From: Hyphomonadaceae bacterium
GTDB taxonomy: Bacteria; Pseudomonadota; Alphaproteobacteria; Caulobacterales; Hyphomonadaceae
Direction of reading: 5' to 3'
Length of the DNA: 64,000 bases
NCBI GenBank assembly: GCA_016714495.1
Contig: JADKDU010000005.1
Coordinates: 248,001 to 312,000 of the forward strand
The position numbers and the translations under genes were made by a program. Position 1 is the first letter of the stretch. Each line of letters opens with the position of its first letter. The notes beneath the pieces were generated by a model. That model was not told the DNA's origin and ran no database searches. It was given only the letters and a program-made list of their open reading frames with translations. Below are positions 1-6,724 of this stretch, one piece after another.

Positions 1-1
1 A

Positions 2-475
2 GAGCTGAAGTTCGGCGTCGACAATGTGACGGCGGGCGCGGCTTCCGACATCCAGCAGGCGACGCGTCTGGCGCGGGCGATGATCACGCGCTGGGGCTTC
101 TCGGAGTCTGTGGGTCCCGTCGATTACGCGGAAGATCAGGGCGAAGTCTTCCTCGGCAACCAGCTGGTGAAATCGAGCCACGTCTCGGAAGAGACCTCGC
201 GCAAGATCGAGGAAGAAGTTCGCATGCTCGTGGTTGGCGGCATCACCGATGCGCGCCGCGTGCTGACAGAAAGACATGCCGACTGGGTCACGCTGGCCGA
301 AGGTCTGCTCGAATACGAGACGCTGTCGGGCGAAGAAATCTCCGACCTGATCAAGGGCAAACGCCCGGATCGCCCGGATGATACGCCCACAGGCCCGACA
401 TCGGCCGTGCCGGTGATCAAGAAGAAGCCGCGCGAAGGCTTTGGCGGCCCCGAGCCGGAACCGCAGGGCGCTTAA
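2..475 (+). CDS. ftsH: ATP-dependent zinc metalloprotease FtsH (3' end only)
   Basis: The reading frame is already open at the left edge, so only the last 157 codons of this inner-membrane AAA+ protease are present. The visible part is the end of the M41 peptidase domain: it reads AASDIQQATRLARAM followed by TRWGFSE, a signature of FtsH proteins. The AAA module, the HEXXH zinc site and the transmembrane anchor must lie upstream of the window. The C-terminal tail is proline and lysine rich, typical of the variable FtsH tail. FtsH degrades misfolded membrane proteins and regulatory substrates such as LpxC. A strong hairpin terminator follows about 50 nt after the TAA stop. Confidence 0.96.
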   Translation, partial: ELKFGVDNVTAGAASDIQQATRLARAMITRWGFSESVGPVDYAEDQGEVFLGNQLVKSSHVSEETSRKIEEEVRMLVVGGITDARRVLTERHADWVTLAEGLLEYETLSGEEISDLIKGKRPDRPDDTPTGPTSAVPVIKKKPREGFGGPEPEPQGA

Positions 476-525
476 TCTGAAGCGTTGCTAAAAAGCACGT
501 AAGCGCGGTTACAGCCAAACAAGTG

Positions 526-554
526 ACGGCGGCCCTTTCGGGGGCCGCCGTTTT
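526..554 (+). terminator. Rho-independent terminator after ftsH
   Basis: A 10-bp GC-rich stem (ACGGCGGCCC pairing with GGGCCGCCGT) closes a short TTTCG-type loop and runs into TTTT. It sits 50 nt after the ftsH stop and separates it from the gamma-glutamyltransferase gene. Confidence 0.85.
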
Positions 555-618
555 CGCGTGCGAGATGTACGGCGCAGATCGGCATGCTATTCGAACGGCT
601 GCAACCGGAGAGCGCGCC

Positions 619-2340
619 ATGTTCCGACAGATCCGCCAGACAACGCTCGCCGCCATCGTGCTTGGTGCATTGAGCGCGTGCAGCGGGGCGTCCGAGCAGG
701 CGCAGGCCCGTGGCGAGGCGATGGTGGCGGCAGCCGACCCTTATGCGGTCGAGGCCGGGCTGGAGATGTTGCGGGCGGGGGGCGCGGCGATTGATGCAGC
801 GATTGCGGTTGAAGCGACCCTTGGCCTGGTGGAGCCGGATTCGTCCGGCATCGGCGGGGGAGGTTTCCTGATCCACTACACCGGCGGCAGCGAGAAAATC
901 GACGCCTATGACGGGCGTGAGTGGGCGCCGGCGGGCGCGACGCCCGACATGTTCATGCTGGACGGCAAGCCATTTCCCTTCGAGCTGGCGCAGGCGAGCG
1001 GACGCTCGATCGGAACGCCGGCGCTGATCCCCATGTTGAAGCTGGCGCATGAGCGCCATGGCCGCCTGCCCTGGGCGAAACTGTTCGAACCCGCGATCAA
1101 GCTCGCGGAAGAAGGTTTCACCATCGGGCCGCGCGTAAGCCAGAGCCTCGCCTCGAACAAGGCCATGTTCGCGCAAGACCCCGAGGCGCGGTCGATCTAT
1201 CTGGATGCTGCGGGAAATCCCTGGCCGCTTGGGCACAAGCTGAAGAACCCCGGCTATGCGAAAACGCTGCGCGCGATTGCAGCCGATGGGCCCAAAGCGC
1301 TTACGCAGGGCGCGATTGCCGATGCGATCGTGGCCGCGGCGCAGCGTGAGCCGCGCGCAGGAACATTGACGGTTAGGGACCTGCAGGCGTTCAAGCCGCG
1401 CAGGCTTGATCCGTTGTGCGGGCCTTATCGCATCTATCAGGTCTGCACGATGCCCTCGCCGTCTTCGGCCAATGCGATGCTGTCGATCCTCAGCCTTTAT
1501 GAGCGTGCACGCCCACAGCCGGACGGTCCCAACAATCTCCAGGACTGGGCTGCCTATGTGTGGGCGAGCCGGCTCTCCTATGTCGACCGCGATCACTACA
1601 TGGCGGATGACAGGTTTGTTGAGGCGCCGACGAAGGAGCTGATCGCGCCGACCTATCTGGATGCGCGGGCCAAGCTGATTGACCTGTCGAAAGGACCGCA
1701 GACCATTCCGGTGGGGACGCCGAAGGGCGAGGCGCTGCGCAACAAATGGGGCAGCGAGGCGATGCAGGAGCATGGCACGACGCACCTCTCCGTGGTGGAC
1801 GGCTATGGCAACGCCGTGTCGCTGACGGCGACAATCGAGTCCGAGTATGGATCGCACCGGATGGCGGGGGGTTATGGCTTCTGGCTGAACAACCAGCTGA
1901 CCGATTTCTCGGCTGTGCCCGTGATCGACGGGAAACCGGTGGCCAATGCCGTTGCGCCGCATAAGGCGCCGCGTTCGTCCATGTCGCCATCGATCATCAC
2001 CGACAGGCAGGGTGAGCTGGTCCTGGTTGCCGGCTCGATGGGCGGCAGCACGATCATCGCATCCGTCTCGCGCACGATTATCGGCGTGATCGACTGGAAG
2101 CAGACACCGCTCGAGGCGGCCGGCACATCGGCGGTGTTCGCGCGCACGCCGGACATTGCGGTCGAGAAATCCCGAATGGCGCCGGTGATGTCGGATGCGC
2201 TGCGCAAGCTGGGGTGGAAGATTGTCGAGGAAGACCTCTATAGCGGCACGCATGTGATCCAGGTGACGCCGAATGGCCTCGTTGGCGGCGCGGACCCGCG
2301 CGAGGAAGGCGTGGCGATCGCCCTGCCCGCGACGCGTTAG
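619..2340 (+). CDS. ggt: Gamma-glutamyltransferase, lipoprotein-type
   Basis: A 573-residue protein of the Ntn-hydrolase gamma-glutamyltranspeptidase family, which cleaves and transfers gamma-glutamyl groups from glutathione and related peptides in the periplasm. The ATG at 619 is chosen because it follows a GGAG-type ribosome site and begins a signal peptide ending in a lipobox (LSAC), so the enzyme is probably membrane-anchored; the frame is open further upstream without a better start. The autoprocessing and nucleophile site is the GTTHLSVVD segment, with the catalytic threonine near residue 387. GYGFWLNNQLTDFS matches the conserved small-subunit loop. Length is normal for the unprocessed precursor. 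Glutathione or other gamma-glutamyl substrates are family knowledge, not visible here. Confidence 0.93.
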   Translation: MFRQIRQTTLAAIVLGALSACSGASEQAQARGEAMVAAADPYAVEAGLEMLRAGGAAIDAAIAVEATLGLVEPDSSGIGGGGFLIHYTGGSEKIDAYDGREWAPAGATPDMFMLDGKPFPFELAQASGRSIGTPALIPMLKLAHERHGRLPWAKLFEPAIKLAEEGFTIGPRVSQSLASNKAMFAQDPEARSIYLDAAGNPWPLGHKLKNPGYAKTLRAIAADGPKALTQGAIADAIVAAAQREPRAGTLTVRDLQAFKPRRLDPLCGPYRIYQVCTMPSPSSANAMLSILSLYERARPQPDGPNNLQDWAAYVWASRLSYVDRDHYMADDRFVEAPTKELIAPTYLDARAKLIDLSKGPQTIPVGTPKGEALRNKWGSEAMQEHGTTHLSVVDGYGNAVSLTATIESEYGSHRMAGGYGFWLNNQLTDFSAVPVIDGKPVANAVAPHKAPRSSMSPSIITDRQGELVLVAGSMGGSTIIASVSRTIIGVIDWKQTPLEAAGTSAVFARTPDIAVEKSRMAPVMSDALRKLGWKIVEEDLYSGTHVIQVTPNGLVGGADPREEGVAIALPATR

Positions 2341-2356
2341 TTTCATATGCGACAAC

Positions 2357-2394
2357 AAAAAGCGGCGGCTCTCGTTCGAGAACCGCCGTTCTGT
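2357..2394. terminator. Bidirectional terminator between ggt and rsr
   Basis: GGCGGCTCTCG pairs with CGAGAACCGCC (one mismatch) around a two-base loop. The minus-strand side runs into CTTTTTG and the plus-strand side into a T-rich stretch. It lies between the convergent ends of ggt and rsr, so it can end both transcripts. Confidence 0.75.
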
Positions 2395-2395
2395 T

Positions 2396-3715
2396 TCAGC
2401 CTTCTTCGGACGAGATGATCCAGTCGATGATCTTCTCCGAGAAGCCGTCGATGCGGCGCCAGGGGCCGTGGCCGACGCCGTGCTGATACGAGGCGACGTT
2501 GACCATGTAGCCCACGCCCTTGGGCGCGGGCACGACGTCATGCGACTGTTCGTCGGTGAAGACGATGAGGCGCACGCCTTTCCGGTCGACCTCGGCGATC
2601 GCCTTGCCGAGTTCGGTTCCGCCGTGAGGTTGCGAGTACACAATGGCGTCGCGCAGGGCGAAGCCACGGCGGGGCGCAACCTTCTTCACGTCATTTGAGA
2701 ACGTGAAAATCTCCACGTCCTCGCCGATCTCGCGCGCCAGCACGGCAAGGCCGCACGCAGCATCGAGCCGGCGCATCTCGGACTTGGCCGACATCTGCGC
2801 TTCCATCGAGCCTGACACGTCGACGAGCAGACGCGTCTTGCCGGGCAGACGGGCATGACCTTCGATCGATCGGAACATTGCGTGTTCCAGTTCGGGCTCG
2901 AGGTCGGGGGCATACTGCGCGGCCGCGATGAAGCGGTAGGGCAGCACGCGATCCGTGCGCATGGCGTCGAGCGCCTTGCCGATCACCGACTTGGTCACGC
3001 CGGCGACCTGCATGCCGCGCAGGTTGCGCAGCAGGGCAAGGGCGCCGAGCTTCCTCTCGGCGATCAGGCGTTCGAACGTGGCGCGCTTGTCGGCCCCGCC
3101 GGACAGGTTGACCTCCCAGGTGTCGGGCGCGGCGAGCTTGCCGTCGACCAGTTCCTTCCAGACCTTTTCCTGCGCCGCATCCTTGGGTTTGGCGTGGGTG
3201 AGGAACAGCACGTCGCGAATTCGCACGGCGCCGTCGCGGTCGTATTTGGCGAGCTGATAGGCGTCGAACTTGGTCAGCGCGCGTGCGAGGCCTTTCTTGA
3301 CCTGTGCGGAGACGGCGCGCGTCTTGCGCTGCTGCATGGGACCCAGCGCATCGGCCCAGTAGATCGCGAGGAACTCGGTGAGTTCATCGGGTCGCTGGAC
3401 GATCCGTTCGAGCGTGTCGGCCACGAGGGCCTTGTGGCCTTCATGGCGCGCCATCTCGCGCACGATGAGCAGAGGCGCATGACGCAGCTTCATGTCTTCG
3501 CGGGCTTCGATCGCCATGGCGGCGACCTTTTCCGCGTCGACCTGAGGCACGAGCGCGCCGATGCGTTCGGCGATGGAGACGCCGTCCTCATAGAACTGGT
3601 CTTCCCACAGCATGCAGCTCATCAACGCGCGACGCAGCTGCTGCTCGGGCGCGAAGGCGCGGCCCTTGGCCCCTTCGTGCGTGTTCGCGGATTGGGCTTT
3701 GTTGATCTTCGCCAT
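2396..3715 (-). CDS. rsr: Ro60/Rsr orthologue: TROVE domain plus vWA domain RNA-binding protein
   Basis: A 439-residue protein. Residues about 20-270 form the alpha-helical TROVE (HEAT-like ring) domain, with FAPEQQLRRALMSCMLWEDQFYEDG-type start and the helix around RNLRGMQVAGV. Residues about 290-435 are a von Willebrand A domain with an intact MIDAS: D299, S301 and S303 in DVSGSM, plus TGG/TDEQ elements. This is the architecture of Ro60, which binds misfolded RNA ends in the ring cavity and Y RNAs on the outer surface; bacterial Rsr works with exoribonucleases such as PNPase in RNA decay and stress recovery (family knowledge). The start has an AGGGGA ribosome site 7 nt upstream. A 94-nt leader separates it from the last unit of a five-member structured RNA array on the same strand, which is the expected genomic partner. 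No rtcA, rtcB or archease gene is nearby in this window. Confidence 0.93.
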   Translation of the reverse strand: MAKINKAQSANTHEGAKGRAFAPEQQLRRALMSCMLWEDQFYEDGVSIAERIGALVPQVDAEKVAAMAIEAREDMKLRHAPLLIVREMARHEGHKALVADTLERIVQRPDELTEFLAIYWADALGPMQQRKTRAVSAQVKKGLARALTKFDAYQLAKYDRDGAVRIRDVLFLTHAKPKDAAQEKVWKELVDGKLAAPDTWEVNLSGGADKRATFERLIAERKLGALALLRNLRGMQVAGVTKSVIGKALDAMRTDRVLPYRFIAAAQYAPDLEPELEHAMFRSIEGHARLPGKTRLLVDVSGSMEAQMSAKSEMRRLDAACGLAVLAREIGEDVEIFTFSNDVKKVAPRRGFALRDAIVYSQPHGGTELGKAIAEVDRKGVRLIVFTDEQSHDVVPAPKGVGYMVNVASYQHGVGHGPWRRIDGFSEKIIDWIISSEEG

Positions 3716-3809
3716 TTCAGTCCCCTCTCAACTTTATCTCTTCAACATCAAACAACACAAACACGACAGGCAGAAGCGCCCTCGCACTGTCAGACACTCA
3801 TCCAGGGCC

Positions 3810-3942
3810 GGCCGGGGAACAGGCGATACCGCCTATACGCGCTCTGCCTTTGAGCTACGGGCCCCCATGATGGACCCGACGGGATTCGAACCCGCGACCT
3901 CGTGCGTGGAAAGCGAAGGAACGGATATCTTCACCACCGGCC
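3810..3942 (-). ncRNA. Y-RNA-like unit 5, with permuted tRNA-like module
   Basis: Outer helix GGCCGG/CCGGCC; inner helix GATATCCG/CGGTATC with one bulged T. Between them lies a circularly permuted tRNA-like module. Its T arm (GCGGG, TTCGAAT, CCCGT; plus-strand 3879-3895) comes first, followed by acceptor 3' strand CGGGTCC and a 7-nt cap ATCATGG. Then come acceptor 5' strand GGGCCCG (7 bp, one wobble), TA, and a D arm GCTC-loop-GAGC (3841-3855) with the GG of a D loop. The AGGTC before the T arm matches a 5-nt variable loop, and CGT after the D arm can pair with ACG before it as the upper anticodon stem. This is the known logic of YrlA-type tRNA mimicry. It is the unit nearest rsr. It will not be called a normal tRNA because the halves are swapped. 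Confidence 0.83.
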
Positions 3943-3964
3943 GACTCTGGATGTGTAAACGGGG

Positions 3965-4084
3965 TTGGCGGGGAACTGGCGAGGCCGCGAGCCCTCCCTT
4001 TTGGGGAGGCGGAGCGCGCGAGGAGGGACACGCCCTCGTCCGCCTTCACCGACCCGAAGAACGCGACCTCTTCACCACCGCCAA
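3965..4084 (-). ncRNA. Y-RNA-like unit 4, without tRNA-like module
   Basis: Perfect 7-bp outer helix TTGGCGG/CCGCCAA and a 9-bp inner helix GAGGTCGCG/CGCGGCCTC with one wobble pair. The 3' conserved strand reads GCCAGTTCC, so it deviates from the CTGTTCC of the other units by one base. The apical part holds no T-arm or D-arm motif. Instead it can form a long hairpin from GGCGGACGAGG with complementary CCTCG and TCCGCC, and a short hairpin CTCCC-loop-GGGAG. The unit therefore keeps the putative Ro-binding stem with a different effector module. Confidence 0.75.
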
Positions 4085-4094
4085 ACTTGGTCTG

Positions 4095-4254
4095 CCGACC
4101 GGGGAACAGGCGAAACCTGGGACGCCGCGTCCTCCTTTCGGACTTTGCGGCACGTGCTCTATCCACTGAGCTACAGGCGTTTCCGCCTGACGGGATTCGA
4201 ACCCGCGACCTCGTCGTTAACAGCGAAGCACCAGATCTCTTCACCACCGCTCGA
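4095..4254 (-). ncRNA. Y-RNA-like unit 3, permuted tRNA-like module capped by GAAA
   Basis: Outer helix TCGAGCGG/CCGGTCGG (one G-G mismatch); inner helix GAGATCTGG/CCAGGTTTC with two wobbles. The tRNA-like module has a T arm (4190-4206) identical to that of unit 5, then acceptor 3' strand CAGGCG, a GAAA tetraloop and acceptor 5' strand CGCCTG. TA and a canonical D arm GCTC-AGTGGATA-GAGC follow (4156-4171). The acceptor end is thus sealed by a GNRA loop and cannot be aminoacylated. Before the T arm, CTGTTAA is in register with a tRNA-Asn (GUU) anticodon loop, suggesting derivation from a tRNA 3' half (inference). An extra hairpin GCCGC...GTCC-loop-GGAC...GCGGC follows the D arm. Confidence 0.85.
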
Positions 4255-4262
4255 CAAAGCGG

Positions 4263-4460
4263 TCCGTCGGGGAACAGGCGAGAACGGAGTGGCGGCCAAT
4301 CAGAGCGCAAGGCGCGCTCCCTTGCGAGAGCGAACCCGGGACCCGCGTCGCGACGCCCCTCGCGAGGGCGCCTCCACGGTACGCTGATGATCGCCGCCGT
4401 GAACCGCAGATAGTGGAGCGGTCTTGGAGCGAAGGAACCGTACTCTTCACCACCGACAGA
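4263..4460 (-). ncRNA. Y-RNA-like unit 2, large apical domain
   Basis: Outer helix TCTGTCGG/CCGACGGA (one wobble) and inner helix GAGTACGG/CCGTTCTC with a T-T mismatch flank the conserved GGTGGTGAAG and GCCTGTTCC strands. After the stem it shares the TTCCTTCG segment seen in units 1 and 5. The roughly 150-nt apical domain is GC-rich with several local hairpins (CTCCAC/GTGGAG; CGCCC/GGGCG; CGCTCT/GGAGCG). I cannot recognise a T arm or D arm in it, so it is either a diverged tRNA mimic or an unrelated module. Confidence 0.7.
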
Positions 4461-4464
4461 TGGT

Positions 4465-4528
4465 TTCCAGGGGAACAGACGACGCGGCTCTTTTTTGCCG
4501 AAGGAATCCGCGTCTTCACCACCTGGAA
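4465..4528 (-). ncRNA. Y-RNA-like unit 1, minimal hairpin
   Basis: The smallest unit, about 64 nt: outer helix TTCCAGG/CCTGGAA, conserved strands GGTGGTGAA and GTCTGTTCC, inner helix GACGCGG/CCGCGTC, and an apical loop of about 20 nt beginning ATTCCTTCGG and containing AAAAAA. It is essentially the putative Ro-binding stem alone, with no effector module. It is the first unit of the array in transcription order. Confidence 0.75.
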
Positions 4529-4582
4529 TTCGAAAATGAATCTCCTCTGTTTCCAACTCAGGAGCTTCGTGGGGCTGGAAAC

Positions 4583-4617
4583 AAAAACCCCTCCGGAGCG
4601 TGGGCTCGGAGGGGTTC
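4583..4617 (-). terminator. Rho-independent terminator upstream of the RNA array
   Basis: On the minus strand AACCCCTCCGAG pairs with CTCCGGAGGGGTT and is followed by TTTTTG. It ends transcription arriving from the VOC pseudogene side, so the RNA array must start from its own promoter within 4529-4582 or be insulated from upstream reads. The adjacent 4618-4863 stretch holds no gene I can support. Confidence 0.8.
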
Positions 4618-4863
4618 GATCAAATCGAACTGCGGAAGAGCGTCAGCTCATCCTGCCCTCGCGAGAAAGCGCGCGCGTTGTACCGCACAGGTCGAGCGAC
4701 CCGTCGGTATTCGGCTTCGCGATGAATGGCGCGGCGCGCATCATCAGTCTCTCTCGGCTGTTGCAGGCGACAATCGCAAGCAACGGGCGCGGTGTATGAT
4801 TGGAGATCGTGGCGAGGTCAAGGCGTGCGTTCCTAAAAAGTGGGACACGCGTTCGCTGTGTGA

Positions 4864-5027
4864 TCAGCCTGGGTTGGAGGGGCGCGGATGTTCCGGCTGA
4901 GAAACGCCGACCTTGGCGGCGATGGCCGAGATCGACGTCGGGGAAAATGCATGACATCGCGCAGGAAAGCCCGGTCGGCCTGCGCATCTTTGGAATAGAG
5001 GATTGAATGGGCGCCGACCAGTTTCAT
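4864..5027 (-). pseudogene. VOC/glyoxalase-family gene with large internal deletion
   Basis: The start reads MKLVGAHSILYSKDAQADRAF and continues to a VMHFP segment, the classic first beta-alpha unit of a vicinal-oxygen-chelate protein. In another frame the sequence then gives KVGVSQPEHPRPSNPG followed by a stop, which is the usual VOC C-terminal strand and tail. Roughly 70 central codons of a normal 120-residue protein are missing, and the junction (about 4935-4950) is out of frame. The gene is therefore dead, a two-ended relic left by an internal deletion. The terminator at 4583-4617 may be its former terminator. Confidence 0.7.
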
Positions 5028-5128
5028 GGTGCGGCCTCTTCTGCTGACCGTGGCTCGCCTTGGGCGGGCGCATCAGGATAGTGTGCCGGCGCACGATAAA
5101 CGCATGCCGGATTTGCGGGGAGAGAGCG

Positions 5129-5980
5129 ATGACCTGGCTGAAGATAACGACGGCGGCCGCAGCGATTTCAATGCTGGCGACGCCGGCGTTTGCGCAGAGC
5201 AACTGGAACACGCCGACCGAACCGTTCCACATTGCGGGGAACATCTACTATGTCGGCACCGAAGGGTTGGGCGCGTATCTGTTCACGGGGCCGAAGGGGC
5301 ATGTGCTGCTCGACGGCGCGACGCCGCAGGGCGCGCCGATCATCGAGGCGAACATCGCAAAGCTCGGTTTCAAGCTGAGCGACGTGAAAATCCTGCTGAA
5401 CAGCCATGCGCACTTTGATCATTCGGGCGGGTTGGCGCAGCTCAAGAAGGATACGGGCGCGCAGCTGGCCGTGATGGACGGCGATGTTTCTGCAATCGAG
5501 GGCGGCTTCTATCTCGGCAGCGAAGATAGCAAGACCATGGGCGCGCCGCCGGTGAAGGTGGATCGCGTGCTGAAGGATGGCGACAAGGTTACGCTCGAGG
5601 GCATCGCGCTGACAGCGAACCTGACGCCGGGACATTCGCGCGGTTGCACGTCGTGGGGCGCTAAGGCGACCGAGGCGGGCAAGACTTACGACGTGCTGGT
5701 GTTCTGCTCCGCGACCGTGGCGGCGAACCGCATCACGCCGCCTCTTCAATATGCCGGAATCGTCGAAGACTATCGCTCGACCTTCGTGAAGGCGAAGAGG
5801 CTGAAAGCTGACATCCCCCTCGCCCCGCATCCGGAATTCTTTGGGCTGTTGGAGAAGAAGGCGAAGGCCAAAGCCGAGAAATCCGCCGCGCCTTTTGTCG
5901 ACCCTGCCGCCTTGCCCGCGCTTATCGACAAGCTGCAGGCGGACTTCGAAAAGACGCTGAAGGAACGTACCGCGCACTAG
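5129..5980 (+). CDS. Subclass B3 metallo-beta-lactamase
   Basis: A 283-residue secreted zinc hydrolase. The ATG at 5129 follows GGGGAGAG and starts a Sec signal peptide ending near PAFAQ; an earlier in-frame start would spoil the signal. The zinc ligands are visible: HAHFDH (first and second zinc sites, with the Asp-His pair of site 2), GHSRGCTSW supplying the third site-1 histidine, and the B3-type HPEFF histidine near residue 230. B3 enzymes hydrolyse penicillins, cephalosporins and carbapenems in the periplasm; environmental caulobacterial relatives do so weakly. The C-terminus has a lysine/alanine-rich linker and a helical tail. There is no linked regulator or mobile element, so it looks like a resident chromosomal enzyme. 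Confidence 0.88.
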   Translation: MTWLKITTAAAAISMLATPAFAQSNWNTPTEPFHIAGNIYYVGTEGLGAYLFTGPKGHVLLDGATPQGAPIIEANIAKLGFKLSDVKILLNSHAHFDHSGGLAQLKKDTGAQLAVMDGDVSAIEGGFYLGSEDSKTMGAPPVKVDRVLKDGDKVTLEGIALTANLTPGHSRGCTSWGAKATEAGKTYDVLVFCSATVAANRITPPLQYAGIVEDYRSTFVKAKRLKADIPLAPHPEFFGLLEKKAKAKAEKSAAPFVDPAALPALIDKLQADFEKTLKERTAH

Positions 5981-6163
5981 CACGGCCAGCGCGCCCAAAC
6001 CGCAGTTTACCGCTTGCATTCCTCGCCGCACACATGTTCAGTCTAGTTGCGACTTAGTCGCATGTGTAGATCGAGTCGTATGCGCGACAAGGCGTTAGCA
6101 GCATCGAGGCCCGATCTGAGGATCGACGGGCGCGGCGAGCCCGCGCCCCAGAGGAGATATCTC

Positions 6164-6676
6164 ATGCAGGATTTCGAGCTCATCCCGGGCGTGATGCTTG
6201 AGGCGCTGGGCGCAAGCGAGCGGCTGATGATTGGATCGCTGAGGATGATCGCGGCCGGGCGCGGACGTTGCCCGGTGCTGACCGAAGCATTCGAAAACCA
6301 TCTGGGATCGCAGGGCGTAAAGGGCGCGTGTGGCGCGATGATCCTGGCGCATTCGCTGTCGTCGGACAGCCAGCGCAAGCTGACGCTGGGCTGGCTGTGC
6401 GTGCGCGGCGTCACATGGGACGAGGCGGCGATCCTCGCCATGTTGGAAGCGGCGCAGCGGTCGGATTCGCCGGCAATTGCAAAATGGCTGTCGCGGCCGG
6501 GGATCGGCCAGCCCAGCCCGATACTCCAGCGCGGGATCGCATAGGAAGCGGCGGCGTTCGCGCTCGCCGGCCGGCCGTTCGATCGCGATGTGGCCAACCT
6601 GACGCGCGCGAGCACGTCGCCGCTGGGACAGGTTCGCGAACAGATCGAAACCCAGTTCGGAAATCGCGGAGCCTGA
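6164..6676 (+). pseudogene. Unrecognised gene interrupted by an in-frame TAG
   Basis: From the ATG at 6164 (after AGGAGATAT) 126 codons run to a TAG at 6542-6544. The same frame then stays open for another 43 codons to a TGA at 6674-6676, reading EAAAFALAGRPFDRD and so on with normal codon use. The first part contains CPVLTEAFENHLGSQGV and LGWLCVRGVTWDEAAIL, helical and soluble-looking. I do not recognise the family. The intact product would be about 170 residues. Either this is a nonsense-inactivated gene (for example CAG to TAG) or the protein naturally ends at 6544 and the downstream openness is chance. Confidence 0.55.
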
Positions 6677-6678
6677 GG

Positions 6679-6711
6679 CAGCCCCCACCCTGCAAGACAG
6701 GATGAGGGCTG
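6679..6711. terminator. Possible hairpin between convergent genes
   Basis: CAGCCC pairs with GGGCTG and CCTG with CAGG around a short loop, between two convergent reading frames. No T-run follows on either strand, so a terminator role is only a guess. Confidence 0.35.
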
Positions 6712-6724
6712 AACCTTCAGCGTC

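Larger units (their letters stand above)
3810..4528 (-). repeat. Tandem array of five Y-RNA-like units upstream of rsr
   Basis: Five units in head-to-tail order on the minus strand (4465-4528, 4263-4460, 4095-4254, 3965-4084, 3810-3942) are separated by only 4, 8, 10 and 22 nt. Each begins with an outer helix, then a GG.TGGTGAAG strand, an inner helix, a variable apical module, the inner helix return, a GYCTGTTCC-type strand and the outer helix return. The GG preceding TGAA can pair with the CC of TTCC leaving one bulged T, which resembles the bulged Ro-binding helix of Y RNAs. Outer and inner helices differ in sequence in every unit but stay complementary. That covariation argues for selected RNA structure rather than simple duplication. 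Close packing suggests one transcript, possibly continuing into rsr. I see no convincing promoter motif in 4529-4582. Confidence 0.85.

Noticed and set aside
472..2679. 735-codon open frame antisense to ggt
   Set aside because: It is a shadow of the high-GC ggt gene; its translation is arginine-rich with no motifs, whereas ggt has a full set of catalytic signatures.
2855..3853. 332-codon plus-strand frame antisense to rsr
   Set aside because: Composition is that of a mirror frame and the TROVE/vWA gene on the other strand is clear.
3843..3900. Apparent tRNA (T arm and D arm motifs) calling for an ordinary tRNA gene
   Set aside because: The T arm precedes the D arm in transcription order and the acceptor strands are joined by a loop, so it cannot be a standard tRNA; it is part of unit 5.
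3810..4528. CRISPR-like repeat array
   Set aside because: The repeated segments are two short conserved strands per unit, not one fixed-length repeat, and the intervals vary from about 20 to 150 nt and form helices.
3855..4556. Long open frames on both strands across the RNA array (up to about 230 codons)
   Set aside because: They run through helices, T arms and D arms whose pairing explains the sequence better; the translations look non-protein-like and have no recognisable motifs.
4643..4987. Minus-strand 114-codon frame between the array terminator and the VOC relic
   Set aside because: It overlaps the VOC pseudogene in another frame and has no motifs or convincing start.
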